Assembly (NCBI RefSeq): GCF_000003815.2
Contig: NC_049987.1
Span: 19,428,024 to 19,492,023 of the forward strand
DNA length: 64,000 nucleotides
Direction of reading: 5' to 3'
Origin: Branchiostoma floridae
Taxonomy: Eukaryota > Chordata > Leptocardii > Amphioxiformes > Branchiostomatidae
Positions 10,495 through 22,260 of this stretch are shown here, piece by piece. The notes under the pieces are model-generated. The model was given only the letters and a program-made list of their open reading frames with translations. It was not told the origin of the DNA and made no database searches. The number at the start of each line of letters is the position of its first letter. Position 1 is the stretch's first letter. The position numbers and the translations under genes are program-made.

Positions 10495-13400
10495 ATGAGC
10501 TGGCAACAGTATGTCGACCAACATTTGGTGGCGACCCAGTGCGTGACTATGGCTGCGATTTGTGGCTTGGACGGCAGCATTTGGGCTAAATCCCCCGGCC
10601 TCGAGGTAGATATATAAAGCAGTTTCTCTCTTCTTTTAACACATTTAGTTACCACACAGTTCTCTACTAGACCAAGAACTACCCAGCTTTGTGGATGATA
10701 TAACTCAAGTGTTGTGACATCCCGAATGTAGTTTTATTTAGTGTACGCGAAATTCCGAGTCTCACATCTGCGTCCGCTCCGAGACGTTTTTAGTCATGTC
10801 GGACATGTTCGCGACCACGTGGTCCTTGCATGCCGGCATTCATATCACCCCATCAGTTCCCAGGCAGTGTCACATATACATTGTTATCTGTCTGTATAGT
10901 ATATACCAAGTATACGCCGATAAGAACAAGCTATTGCTTTGTCTAGGAGTTTGAAGTTGACAAGAGAAGTCCCAATGGTATACCATGGGTAACAATCTCT
11001 TGGAGAACGGCTGGGCATGCACCTGTTCGCATAGATCTATTATACAGACCTCCCTGAGCGACATCAATAGAAGGTCTGCATGCCTTTTCGCTTCCCTAGA
11101 GGGTTTGTAAGCCATTTTGGTTAAAGGCCTATGTTGTAACATTTCGGTCCAGAAATCGGAAACATTCTCGAAAACAATGACTTCATGTGAATAAGAGATA
11201 CAACGTTTTTTTAGCATATGTGCATCGTTATTTGGTATTCTTAGTGTTTGTTAACCGTACGAAAAGCTACATATGTACCAGTGAGTTTCTGAAACCATCT
11301 CAAACTAGACCCTCCTATTCTTAACAACAACATACTGTACGCTTGTTTAAAAGATTACAGGTTTTAAAGCTTTACTACGTAATATTTGAACAATACAAAA
11401 AGTTGATTTTCCTGAAATTTCTCTACGTAGCATTTAGTCTTTATTCTGATGGTCACAAAAAAAACTCGGTAGTATACCTTTAAACGTGTTTGAAAGGTTA
11501 CGGGTTTTAAACATGTTTGGATGATGCAATGATGTTGTAATCTCCCTCTCTAATATTGGTATGCAATTCTATTTTGTAGACATGGTAGGAAAATCTGCTT
11601 TCAATATCGTCCTAATGTTACATAATGGACCACGTGACACGTTATTGGTTAGCCTGAATTCATGACAAACAAATGGTATTGCGAAGTTGAACGCAAGGTT
11701 ACCCTTAAGTGTTAAGTTGACGTTCACAGCCGAGTTTGCCAGACACCCCATAAATGCAAAGGAACAACGCATTAAAGTACATTGCTGCCATGGTCTTCCT
11801 AAAATTTCTAGATCTGTTTCATCGTTGGCACGATCCTCCATGCAATGCAGACCCTCTCAATAGCCATGCAGTCGGGAGGAAACTATAGCATGACGAATCT
11901 TCCCTTTACGGAGAAGTCTGGATGATTACACTGGAATTGAATTTATTTTCTTTGGATGCCGGAATTAAATTTTGACATTCTACGACATCAATATCCGTTT
12001 ATAACTTTTTTTTTTGTAATCTATGGCATAGATTTGCTCTTTTTGCTTTGTAAGATTTACTGTATGATAGTATGTTTGTTTTATAACTGCCTAAAAGTTA
12101 TGCAGCGCCCAAATTTGAACGCCATCCATATACTCAAAGTAATATCTTTTAAATATTTATGTTGTATTAAGATATGTGACTCGGTGATTGAGATTCACTC
12201 AAAGTCTTTTCTTATTCTTATCTATACAGCAAAGATACCTGCATGACAAACCTCAAAAGTCACGGAAGTTGAAGATTACGCACTAGACTAAAATGTTGGA
12301 GGACATGGCATGCAGATAAACGAGACGAGGAGTGAAAATGAATCATTCATAAACAACTGCTGGGATATCATCGGACCTCCTTATAAAGTTATACCCAGTT
12401 ATGATTGGGTCACATTTCCCAACACCAGCCATGGCTGTTTGAGGGACGAAAATAAAAGTGTATGTAAAGAAAATATACAAAAATTGTGCTCATGATTATA
12501 CTTTTTCCTTTGATGTTTTGTTTGTGTTTTATATCCTACTTTTCGTTTGGAAATGCGACCCAAAGCGTTTTGCAACTGTTATCATAAATATGAACAAAAC
12601 CGGGAACGTCTTGTATGCAAGTGTTTCCCTCATCAGGAAAACACGTTGTCATGTTTTTTAATGCGTCAGAACTGCAATACTGTCTGTAACACATATATAT
12701 GCATTGCCAGATTAGATACCAAAATACAAAAAATGTACTAGTTAGCTAGATCAAACGTGCACGTGGATGGTAGATACAATTGAACTTCGCAGGGATTTAA
12801 TTTCGCAGTAGTGGGAAAATGGAGTGTTCCCGAGCTAGCGCCTTATCGACTGTAGTCACATGTTTTCATGGAAAAACGTTCGCGGTGGTTTTATGTCCGC
12901 GGTGAAGTAGCCACCGCTAAAAACGCGAACACAGAACCACCGCGAACATTTCTGCATTTATACTATTATGACAAACCATATGTCCACACAGCACCCCCAC
13001 CCCCTAGATACAGGACATCCCAGGGTGCCATGTACAGCTGACCACACATGTAGCTTCCATGCGCCCTCTGGGAGGGGTTCTCCCCAAATTTGGTCCCACA
13101 CGTCCACTCACCCTGATGTGCTTTCGACATTTTCGGAAGCTAGAAGAATTTGATTGTCGAACCGACCATGGCTGCCTGGTGATTGGAATTTTCACAAAAA
13201 TGTTGGGCTGTCAGAAAATGGGTGTAATCATTGATGAATGACCATGAATCAGAAATTGATAACGATATCTGTCCCTGCGTGGATAATATAGGATGACATA
13301 GGCAAATATATCAAATAAGGTTAGAAATTCCTCCAATGATTGCAGCAGCCTCCATTGATTGTAAAAATTCTCATCCCATTCTAAACATTCCCATGTTTTA

Positions 13401-16400
13401 GGACGACCAGCCTTATGGAACAGTAGTTACGTACCAGTAGAAACCTTGTACAATTGTTGTTATTATGTGATATCATGCCCAGTTCACATACCTAACTATG
13501 TCGGTCAGTTTATATAGATTTATATGTACAACCCCTAGCAAAAACGAGACAATTAAATCAAGTTTTATTGAAAAGTCTTGCCCGTGGGCTAATTGCAGGT
13601 AACATAAAAGATTCAAACAGTGTAAAATGCAATATCACAAGTGTACTCTAGTCTAAAACTAGTGAAAGCTAACTCTAGATCCTGGGTTATTGGGTTCGAC
13701 TCCTTTTTCGAAGACAGTGGAAGACGAAAGACAATACTATACATTCCTGAAGCTGAATAATGAAAACTTTATAACATAATACGAGCGATCGCGATGATGT
13801 CACTTATTGGTATACATTACGTTAGCTATTTACCTTGATTGCTTCTACTTTTTAAATCAGATTAGAATTGTTAGATATTACCTATATACGCCAAAATGTG
13901 TCACTGACGAAAGGAAGGGGAATCTATACCTGAAACATCTGGCTGTTTCCAAAATCATATCCAGTTGCTTGTCAATGAGCCTAATCTGTTGTTTGCCGTA
14001 TCTGGATGTCGTACTTTCATGAGCATATTAGCAATAAAATAGTTCAACTGCCATGTATCTATTAGTTGCCATACATGTACATTGTACCAGTTACAATTCT
14101 CGTGCAATAACGTTCTTCTTCTATAGTACTTTGGAAAAGTGGTTTAGGAAGAAAATGACGTCCATCAAATGCGTTAAGGGTGTCCGAGAGTTACTAGTTC
14201 AGGTGTCACCCCTTGTCGTTTTTGTTGAGAGAAATTTAAAGGTATTGCGACCTGATCTTTCTTGACGGGTTTAGATATTTTGGCTCAACTTTTGTTCCGT
14301 GAACCACATGTGTGCCCACAACAGATGGTAGAATGTTCCGAAAGAGGAGCTGGTGTTGAATACATTTGACGCACAACTGACACACGCGTACAGATGTTAT
14401 CACAGCTGTTGTCGTGTCTGGCGGAGAAGGAACATAGATATTTGTGCCACCCCATTACCGGCATCAGCCTTTGTGTATGCCAGGCTCCAAACGTCGCTGG
14501 AAAAATAACAGAAATAGGTCAAAAGGACGGATGACACAAACTTGGTCGGCCAAAACTATAGTTTGTCATTTCTAGTGATACCAGCGTGGAGACTGGCAGA
14601 GGCTACAGCCTCACGTAGATTAAGGACACGAAGTTTTTTTTTTTTATGGTGGCAGATGGTCACTGTTGTATATTATTTTACGTTGCACCCGTCATATTTC
14701 TTTCGGCCATGAAACAGGTGTTGTTGTTCACCGTTCTGATAGAATTACTGGGTTCGGATTCTTTTATAGGCATTCCCTAGGGATTACTTTTTAGATTTCG
14801 ACTGAAGCAATCCAATAGATACAACTTGTACAATACAACAGTGTTAAACTGAAACACATCAGGTAGTATAACATCCTAGTATACATATTGTAATTCTGTA
14901 CATATACAAGTACAACACATCATGTAGTATAACATCCTAGTGTACATATTGTAATTCTGTACATATACAAGTACAAGTATAGATTTTGAACAGTTGTAGT
15001 TTCCATTCTAATTTATCTATATGTTTTATTTTCATTCTATGTTGAGTATACAATTCTGTATGCCACTGTTTTACTTTGTAATTTGTATTTGGGCATGATT
15101 TTGCGATGAAGTTAAACTACACATTTCTTACATCGACTGTTCGAGACTTAGTGTGAAATACAGGGAATATGTTATGAATCTTAGCTTTCAGGTGTCAGAT
15201 TTTTTTCTCTTAATCTGTCTGGACAGTGACCGAACAAAAAATACTTTGCTTCCGTAGACGTTATCGCAGGAGTAGCAAAACTATATAAAAGTAACGTATA
15301 TTTAGTTTCAACATCTTGTCGTCACCAATATTATCTTTATTGGCGTTTCCTCTCCGTTCTTTTCACAGCTGTCACAAGACGAGGTCTCAACAATGGCGAG
15401 AGCCTTCACTAGTAATGAAGTTTTAGTTCAAAGTAAGTCCTTTTCGCAATTTATTGGTCCTGTTCATCTATGTATGTGATATTAGAGGGATTTGACGTCT
15501 TATTCCTTTGGATTACCTTCAGAAAATGATACGTTTTATTTATGGGAAGCGCTTATTGTGAAAGGACCGAAAAGCCTGAGGATATTGAGCATGATATGTA
15601 CGCATGATTTTGCAGAACCTCCGACATGTAGTTATATTTGTATCCGGTAGGTGCGCTCGTAACCTGCACGTTCCACACGACCGTCCAAACAAAGTTACTT
15701 TTTATGTGGACAGTACAATTCCGAAAAAAAAGCAATAAGCCCAACCCTACACTACTACCTCTCTGCCCGAAGAGCCATCAATACCGAAAGTTCCCCTGCA
15801 GTACCTTGGTATTAAAGCCGCCATGAGGCCCATATCAAACTTGGCCTTCGTTTTTCCCACCCACCTAACGTTACCAAATACCAATGATAAGGATCCGTAC
15901 ATGTTTGCGGTTCAAAAACACACAAAATAAACTGCACCGAAAATATAACATTCTTAGTGAAGTATGTGTACCTGTGGGGACTGTAATTCGTAAGTTATTT
16001 CATCGGAAATTTCATTTAGGGGAATGAACTATTCCGAGAATGACCGGTTCAGACTTCTAGGTTCATGACTGTTGCGAATTGCGATTCTGTGTATTCTGTC
16101 TCACTGACCATGACTGTATAAATATTGTATTCCAGATGGAATTAGAATAGGAGGAACAAAGTACATCTATCTGAGCGGGGACGATAAGCTCATCAGGGGG
16201 AAGAAGGACAGAGGAGGTGTTCACATAGTGAAAACTAAAACAGGTGAGTGTTGTTGCCATTCAATTTATATAGAGATGGAATGCTCTACCAGTGGTTGAT
16301 ACACAACGCCAACGTCCATACAGCCTTAATACACAACGAAGTTGGGATAATACTGCCTGCACTTCACACCACCGCTTGTTAGGCGTCGCTGCAGTACTAG

Positions 16401-16894
16401 TGGGGAGTATTCGTGACTGAGTCAGTATCCCCCCTCATCACATGCAGCTAGTTCATGACTGAATGGCAGTTTTTCTTCTGGCTTGAGTTTGTGTGTGTCT
16501 GTGTGTGCTTGTATGAGTGCTTGTCTGTATGTGCGTGTGTGTGTACATTTTCAATCAATCAATCAATCAGTCAATCAATCAATCAATCAAATCAAAAATG
16601 GTTTATTATTGAAACAAGGTTCTGTCGGATGAATTGTGTCTTGTAGTACATAAAAACTCTGCTTGTTTCTACACACATAATCAATTTTCCAATGTAGATG
16701 AAAGTTTGTTGTTTAGATTGCAGCTATGTTGATTATATTTCTTGTTTGTTGTTCGCATCGCAGCCTTTATGACGATATTTATTGTTTATATTACAGCTAT
16801 GGTGATGGCACTGTACGCAGAGCCGATCCTGCCAGAGCAGTGCGCCTGCGTGGTAGAAAAACTGGGAGACTGGCTGATTCAGAACGAGCTTTGA
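10495..16894 (+). CDS. PFN: Profilin (complete, four exons)
   Basis: Exons 10495-10605, 15369-15432, 16136-16243 and 16797-16894 join in phases 0, 1 and 1 to 126 residues plus stop, the usual profilin length in invertebrate chordates. Residues 1-12 ([12 protein letters not shown]) give the N-terminal helix with the Trp and Tyr of the poly-proline binding face. The middle carries [10 protein letters not shown] and [15 protein letters not shown], and the end is the C-terminal helix [14 protein letters not shown]. Profilin binds actin monomers and proline-rich ligands and promotes nucleotide exchange and filament growth in the cytoplasm. Intron 1 is 4.8 kb; exon 2 is only 64 bases and was found because the frame demanded it. 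No damage is seen, so the gene looks functional. Confidence 0.95.
12783..12961. mobile_element. MITE family A, copy 7 (in profilin intron 1)
   Basis: The interior is GCAGTAGTGGGAAAATGG ... GTTCGCGGTGGTTTTATG ... ACCACCGCGAACATTTCTGC. The left terminus is eroded and the right one reads TGCATTTATACTA. Confidence 0.65.
14853..14975 (+). repeat. 61-base tandem duplication
   Basis: AACACATC-GGTAGTATAACATCC...TGTACATATACAAGTAC occurs twice with a period of 61 bases and only about two differences, so it is recent. Confidence 0.75.
16546..16592 (+). repeat. Microsatellite (ATCA)n after a GT-rich tract
   Basis: About eleven AATC/ATCA units follow a TGTGTGT-rich tract in profilin intron 3. Confidence 0.8.
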
Positions 16895-17004
16895 TTCGGC
16901 GCCGAAAATTATCATTTCTGCTGTATGGAATTTACAATTTACAAGATCATAATTATAACTAAACTAATGTACATCCAAGAATAGTTTCATCAGGTTGGTA
17001 GAAT

Positions 17005-17243
17005 ATATAGGAGAATTCTTTTTACACAGAAAGTCACTCCCAGCGATGAACCGGGACGAGGGGGGATACAAGCTTAGCCACGTTTGGGATTGTTTTCTAA
17101 CCGCAAAAGCGCCACCTACATCGGCTGCATATAGCGGTGAGAAGCAGAACTCCAGTTAGAAGCTCTGACGAAGGTGTCTGAGAGACATTGAAACGTAAGC
17201 TATGTAAGTACCTACTGGTTGTGTGAAAAGAATTCTCCTATAT
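17005..17243. mobile_element. MITE with 23-bp inverted ends downstream of profilin
   Basis: The left end ATATAGGAGAATTCTTTTTAC pairs with the right end GTGAAAAGAATTCTCCTATAT. The interior contains GAAGCTCTGACGAAGGTGTC. It would lie inside the profilin 3' UTR if the AATAAA at 17293 is the one used. Confidence 0.6.
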
Positions 17244-17292
17244 CCTAAACCCATGTACAGTTGGACATGATAAACATGTCTGAAATGATCAT

Positions 17293-17298
17293 AATAAA
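17293..17298 (+). terminator. Candidate poly(A) signal of profilin
   Basis: This is the first AATAAA after the stop codon, 399 bases downstream, inside ATAATAAATAAATAAG. No nearer canonical signal was seen. Confidence 0.4.
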
Positions 17299-17885
17299 TA
17301 AATAAGCCTTTGTAAGGCGGCACTCATTGATGTAAATGACCATTTTTGCATGCGGAATAAATTTCACTTTGTCATAACTTAAGCAGAGTATCAAGCGAAT
17401 TTGACGTCTTTTTTTGTCAACAATTAGTGACTGATGTTAGCAAAATCTACGAAGCAACAACATTAAACAATCCTTTGATTTTAATCCTTAAGACATAGTG
17501 TAAGTAAAAACCACAGAATAGACGTTTCACCTTAAGGTAGTTTCTATCTTTAAGCTTTTATTGGTGGGAAGTTTTCCACAAAGTTTCTTGTTAGACATTT
17601 AGCCTTTGCTAAGCCAACACGACTTTAATTCGTTATCACTTCTAAATAGTATTGTATGATTAGAAGGATAGATGAAGGGAAAGACTAGAGGGGTAGATGA
17701 AGTAAAAACTAGGGGCATACTTCTTCTACTCAGAAGAAAGAAAAAATGTACAACATGGCCTACAGAAAGAAGACAAGACCATACTTGAACACCTGATGTA
17801 CGGGTATACATTTGTGTGTCGGGTTGTACTGCCATAACACAACACTGCCAGACTAGTAGAACATCACAAATCCATCTGACGCTAG

Positions 17886-18090
17886 TTCACCTTTATTCGT
17901 GGGGTTGCTTATATCTGTTGTCAGCAAAAACAGGGCAATCAGTAATACATTATCAAGTCACCGGACGAAAATTCAAATTGCAAGATATTCAATATACCGT
18001 TAGAAATCACCGTCTGTCAACTTGCTATCCCAAAATACCTTATTTTTTCTATAAACAACGGATATAGGTTAACCCGCGGATAAAGGTGAA
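17886..18090. mobile_element. Palindromic MITE family B, copy 3
   Basis: TTCACCTTTATTCGTGGGG...GCGGATAAAGGTGAA is flanked by CTAG on the left and CTAG overlap on the right. The central arms pair GTCACCGGACG... with CCGTCTGTCAAC. It lies in intergenic DNA after profilin. Confidence 0.7.
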
Positions 18091-18656
18091 CTAGCACTAG
18101 GTCGTAAGATTAGGGTGTTCATTGCATCATTACAATTTCAAACGTACCGACCTTTTGTAATCCACGATATTTATTGATAATGTAATGGCATTGGACGTGG
18201 TTACGTCGGAGAAATGATCGTTGGCATGACGTCATGTACATGTATGTTTAGAATTTAAATCTCACTTTCGTTACTGGCTGTTTGAAGACTGCAGTTTGCA
18301 GCCGAAGTACATGTATACCAGACAAATGTCATGTGGATGATAAAGAATCAATTTTATCTTCTGTATGAGTGTCCTTTTTTTAGCTAAGGCGACATCAAAT
18401 GTATCCGTTGCTTCTCTGATTTTTCCTAAATTGTGTGTATGTGGCTCTGAATGGCAATATTTACAGGTTTGTGATAGCAAAACCTGTATTATTTTTTCTC
18501 TGTTTTTTTTCTTGAAAATGACAATCCGAGAGGTAACAAATAAAATTGGGGTGGCCTAATGAGAGTTTAGTTGCCTGAATATAAGTAAACATTGATAGTT
18601 GCTCTCCTCTGAGACAAATCTTATGGCACGGGTTTGTAATGTTACTGTTAAGGTAG

Positions 18657-19033
18657 GGTCCTCCCCAGAGGATGGAATAACGTAGGTCCTCCACTATACT
18701 CCTAGCCCAGCTCCACTATACTACTTTTCAAATTTAGTGTGTTTCTTCCCTATTTTCTTTGTTAGTTTTGCTGAAATTAATGACAATTCACAGACTTTTG
18801 TGCCAAGTGGCATCACTTTTCCAGTCAGCATTGTCTGCAAACGTGCATGTGAATGTGCGATGATCAAAACAATAGTAGTTTTGCCACTTCACAACAAAGG
18901 AATCACAATAATATATTATACTTAGTATTTGACACCCTCTGTCATTGCAAAATGAACCCGTTTTCATGAAAGCTAAGTGCATTGGTTCGGGTTATTTTTT
19001 TCCACAATACTAAAAAAATCTGTGGAGAACCCT
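18657..19033 (+). repeat. About 380-bp interspersed repeat R1, plus copy
   Basis: TCCTCCCCAGAGGATGGAATAAC...TCTGTGGAGAACCCTG closely matches the reverse complement of 24177-24567, with small gaps and scattered substitutions. Shared stretches include GCCAAGTGGCATCACTTTTCCAGTC and CAAAACAATAGT. It is not a recognised class. Confidence 0.75.
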
Positions 19034-19034
19034 G

Positions 19035-19135
19035 TAAGGGATGTCCCTGTAGCTCAACTGGTAGCAGCCTCACAGATAAACTCCTGGTTCCAAGTAGCTG
19101 GTAACAGGGAGACCTCGAAGGTTCTTTGTTTAAGG
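19035..19135 (+). mobile_element. tRNA-derived SINE head (GATGTCCCTGTAGCTCAAC family)
   Basis: The A-box-like TAGCTCAACTGGTAGCAGCC follows a GGGATGTCCC start. The same start occurs at 43753 (plus), 56040 (plus) and inverted at about 38085, where a B-box AGTTCAATCC is preserved. Confidence 0.5.
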
Positions 19136-19247
19136 AGGTGCCTTGAACTCATTATTTGGAAGCAAACTCTGAAAATGTGCCATGCTACAGAACCAGCAAG
19201 GAACCTTGCTGCCATATAGTAACTCTACTACCTTTTATTGTCTTGTA

Positions 19248-19784
19248 CGAGGGGTGATCAATAAGTTCTGGGCCTCACCAAAAAATAATGAGCATTACTC
19301 AGATTTCGAAGTGTAGATGGCAAGTATTAGGTCTTTTTTACGAATGTGTACCAAAATTCAAATTATTGTGATCATTACTTTGCAGGCGACACCCAGTAAC
19401 GGTAGATAAGAGAGAATGAAAAAAACAAAACATGCACAATTGAGCTGGGACCTGAGGTGTGTGGGTCAACTTGCAATGCTGGAAGTCAGACACCCACTTC
19501 TTTCTGCTTGAAATAAGAAGGGAATCATTATAAAACATTTTGATGATGTCTTTGAAGAATTTACGGCATGGGGAACTCTGCTGACACGTATGATCACAGT
19601 TCACCCGTTTTTCTTGCCACTTAACTTCTGGTTGCCAAAAAAACGTTGCCTGGAAAATAATGACTGCAATGATTTGAAATTCAGAGGATATTGATAAAAG
19701 ACTCTATACTACGAAGATGTGCCCGGAAGTTGAGTTGTGCTTATTATTTCTTGGTGAGATTGAGAACTTATTGATCTCCCCTTG
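19248..19784. mobile_element. Mariner-like non-autonomous element
   Basis: Terminal inverted repeats of about 40 bases (CGAGGGGTGATCAATAAGTT and CAAGGGGAGATCAATAAGTT inward) are flanked by TA on both sides. The 537-base body has no transposase frame that I recognise. The TA duplication and GATCAATAAGTTCTGGG-type end resemble Tc1/mariner elements. Confidence 0.7.
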
Positions 19785-20644
19785 TATTTTCTTTTCACAT
19801 AAACTTCCAACCAACACAATGCAAAGGACCAAACACAAGAAAGATGGCATCAAGGTTTCTACCTTTATAAAAAGCAGCACTTGTACCTAACAACTATTAT
19901 TGCAGCAATAACGTATCACTGATATAAAACTGTTTCAAACTGTGCTCCAGTACTACAGTGCTTCATACAAAAGGAACATGTTCAAAGTTTTAAAACGTAT
20001 CACTTTTTTTCTTTCCACAGTTGATTCAAGCATGCACTAGTTCGTTACATCTGAACTTTTGGTCATCTACAGAAGTTCTCAATACATCTTGTAGAAACAT
20101 ACTGATGTAGCTAAACATAGCAGTTTGGAACTGTAGCCAGGCATGATTTCTTAACCTTTAACCCCAGTAAGGGTACTAAATGTTAAGATGATGTTTAAAG
20201 GCAAATAAAATTTCTTTACATAGTATGTTAAACCAACCCTGTCATATTGTAAAATGATATTAAGGGTGTAAAAATTCAACATCATTGCATTATAGAAACA
20301 ATTTATATTGACACCTACTATCATAGTAATAACACCTCTTGTGGCTGTTCGAAAACACGGCAAGTATGAAATAATATCTTTTTAGTGCCTGTAAATATGA
20401 ATAACATAAAGGTTTTAGTACCCTGAATATTTTCCACTTTGTAGCCGAAAATATTACATACGAATACTTATAAACCAATCCTTATCACTCTAAGTCTAGA
20501 TCCAACTAGTTGATCTGACATCACAATAACTTTTTTCAGTCTGTATTCTCCACTGCTTATGCTACGGTCACATTTGCATCGATGCCTGAGGCTGTGTAGC
20601 CTTGGTTGGGCTCCGAAGCCACAAATGTGTCCAGTTGTTTTCAT

Positions 20645-20915
20645 CATGAGAAATTTCCTCAAGAGAAAGTGGTCCTGGATAGGTCACACCCTCCGGAAGC
20701 CAACATCCAGCATTACACACCAGGCTCTGACCTGGAACCCACAGGGCAAAAGGAAGAGGGGGAGGCCCAAGAACAGCTGGAGAAGGGATACGGAGGAGGA
20801 GATGAAGAGTATCAGCAACAACTAGCAGGACCTGAGGAAGAAGGCCCAGAGGCGGGTACAATGGAGGACTATCATCGGTGGCCTATGCTCCAACCGGGGC
20901 GAAGGGCCCAAGTAA
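20645..20915 (+). mobile_element. 3' end of a non-LTR retrotransposon (LINE), decayed
   Basis: The translation has the hallmark tail of LINE reverse-transcriptase polyproteins: [32 protein letters not shown], then WRTIIGGLCSNRGEG. One in-frame stop falls after KSISNN, so it is a dead 5'-truncated copy. Confidence 0.8.
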
Positions 20916-21427
20916 CTAAGTTTTCATCATAGATCACAGTGTCATTTGTCACAGGATCCTGGATAAATTTCAACTGCCAGTTAAAAGAATCTGGGGGCCT
21001 GGCCATGCCCAAATATAGTCTGGTAGCTGTGGGGTGTCCCACAGGGCTGCGTAGGGGTCACAATCAAAAGTGAATAAAAATAGCCACTTTTCCAATTGTG
21101 ATCATAGCATTAGAGGGGTCAGTTTACACTGCTTATTAACTGTACCTTAAATTCACCTGTAACAGTAGAATAGATGGATATGTGGAGTTCTGTTATGAAC
21201 ACAAAAATGTACTATCTTGATATAGTATCTATCATCAACTCTCTTTTCTATTGATAACTGGTCTGTGACAAAACATACTGTATTTTTAATTAAATTAGTC
21301 CTCTATCTTTAGTTAGTCTTAGGTAATACGTGTATGTCCAGTGTTCATCTGCATTGCTGTACTTTGCAGCACTTGCAGAAGATGTACACTTATATGTTTC
21401 TAGGTACTACAATTATGTCAAGATTTC

Positions 21428-22260
21428 TCAGTTGGTTTGCTGGCCCTCGGCAGTCTGGGGGTTAACACTGATCTCCACTTGTTGCCTGCACACCGGGCAC
21501 GAACCGTTCTGTTTTAACCATCTATCCACGCACTTAGAGTGGAACTCGTGAGCACACGGCATCCTCCGGAGTTTGTTTCCCGTCTTGTACTCTACCATAC
21601 AGATTGTACAGGAGTTTTCGTTCCCCTCGCTGGCTAGGCGCTGCGCGTCCTGTCGCGTGAACTTCCGACTCGGTAGCTGGGCGATCTCGTCTTTGGTCAG
21701 TCCACGCGGTGCCTCATCCTCTTCAACCTCTACATCACCCCACATTTCCGCGTCACGGGGAGAAAACATCCCCATCACTTCTAGAAACCCGTCCCAAGAG
21801 TCACTCGACTCATCATCTGAGAGCTCGTCTTCTAAAAAGTCTTCCCATGAGTCATAGTCCTCATCCCAGGAGTCGCTAAAGTCCGAGGAGTCAGAGTCCG
21901 AGCCGTTCATGGCGTCCTCTTCTTCGAGAAACGACCGCAGAAACAGCTGATACGCCAGCATGTCCAGCTGCTGTTGGAAGGCGGACGCTCCCGAGCCTTC
22001 CCGCGGTCTCCCCCGCCGGCGGCCCGTGAGGCGGCGTCTGGGGCGGTTTACGGACCCGGCTCCTCGGCTGGGCTGGGAGCTTGACCGCCGACTTGCGGAG
22101 GCGGTTGTTCGGCGTGGAGCCCGTGCGGTTGTACGACCGGACTGAGTGGCGGTGCTGACCGTGGCGGAGTTGGGCCGTCTTCTCCGGCCGCGCCCACGAC
22201 GAGTTCCCGCGGTGGCGCTGGTTGTGCTGCTGGTGGATGCTTCCTCTGACGCATCATTAC
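21428..22260 (-). CDS. RLIM: Last exon of RLIM-like gene: basic/Ser-rich region, acidic region, RING-H2
   Basis: This 833-base exon encodes 277 codons including the stop. It opens with NDASEEASTSSTT and an Arg-rich stretch (RRGRGRRRPN, NRPRRRLTGRRG), which could act as a nuclear localisation signal. An Asp/Glu/Ser-rich block and the RING domain follow, and then a short tail ending EGQQTN. The acceptor is TTCTGTTCAG at 22261. Confidence 0.9.

Larger units (their letters stand above)
10606..15368 (+). other. Profilin intron 1
   Basis: This 4.8 kb intron (GTAGAT...TTTCACAG) holds a MITE family A copy (12783-12961) and a 61-base tandem duplication (14853-14975). No coding exon was recognised in it; reading frames inside are short and unlike known proteins. 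Confidence 0.7.
16895..21427. other. Intergenic region between convergent profilin and RLIM-like genes
   Basis: The stretch contains mainly the repeats listed separately (foldback, MITE B, R1, SINE, mariner-like, LINE end). A perfect ATGACGTCAT lies at 18226-18235. No other coding exon was recognised. Confidence 0.6.

Noticed and set aside
10611-10618. TATATAAA as the profilin TATA box
   Set aside because: It lies just after the donor of exon 1, that is inside intron 1, so it cannot be the core promoter of this exon.
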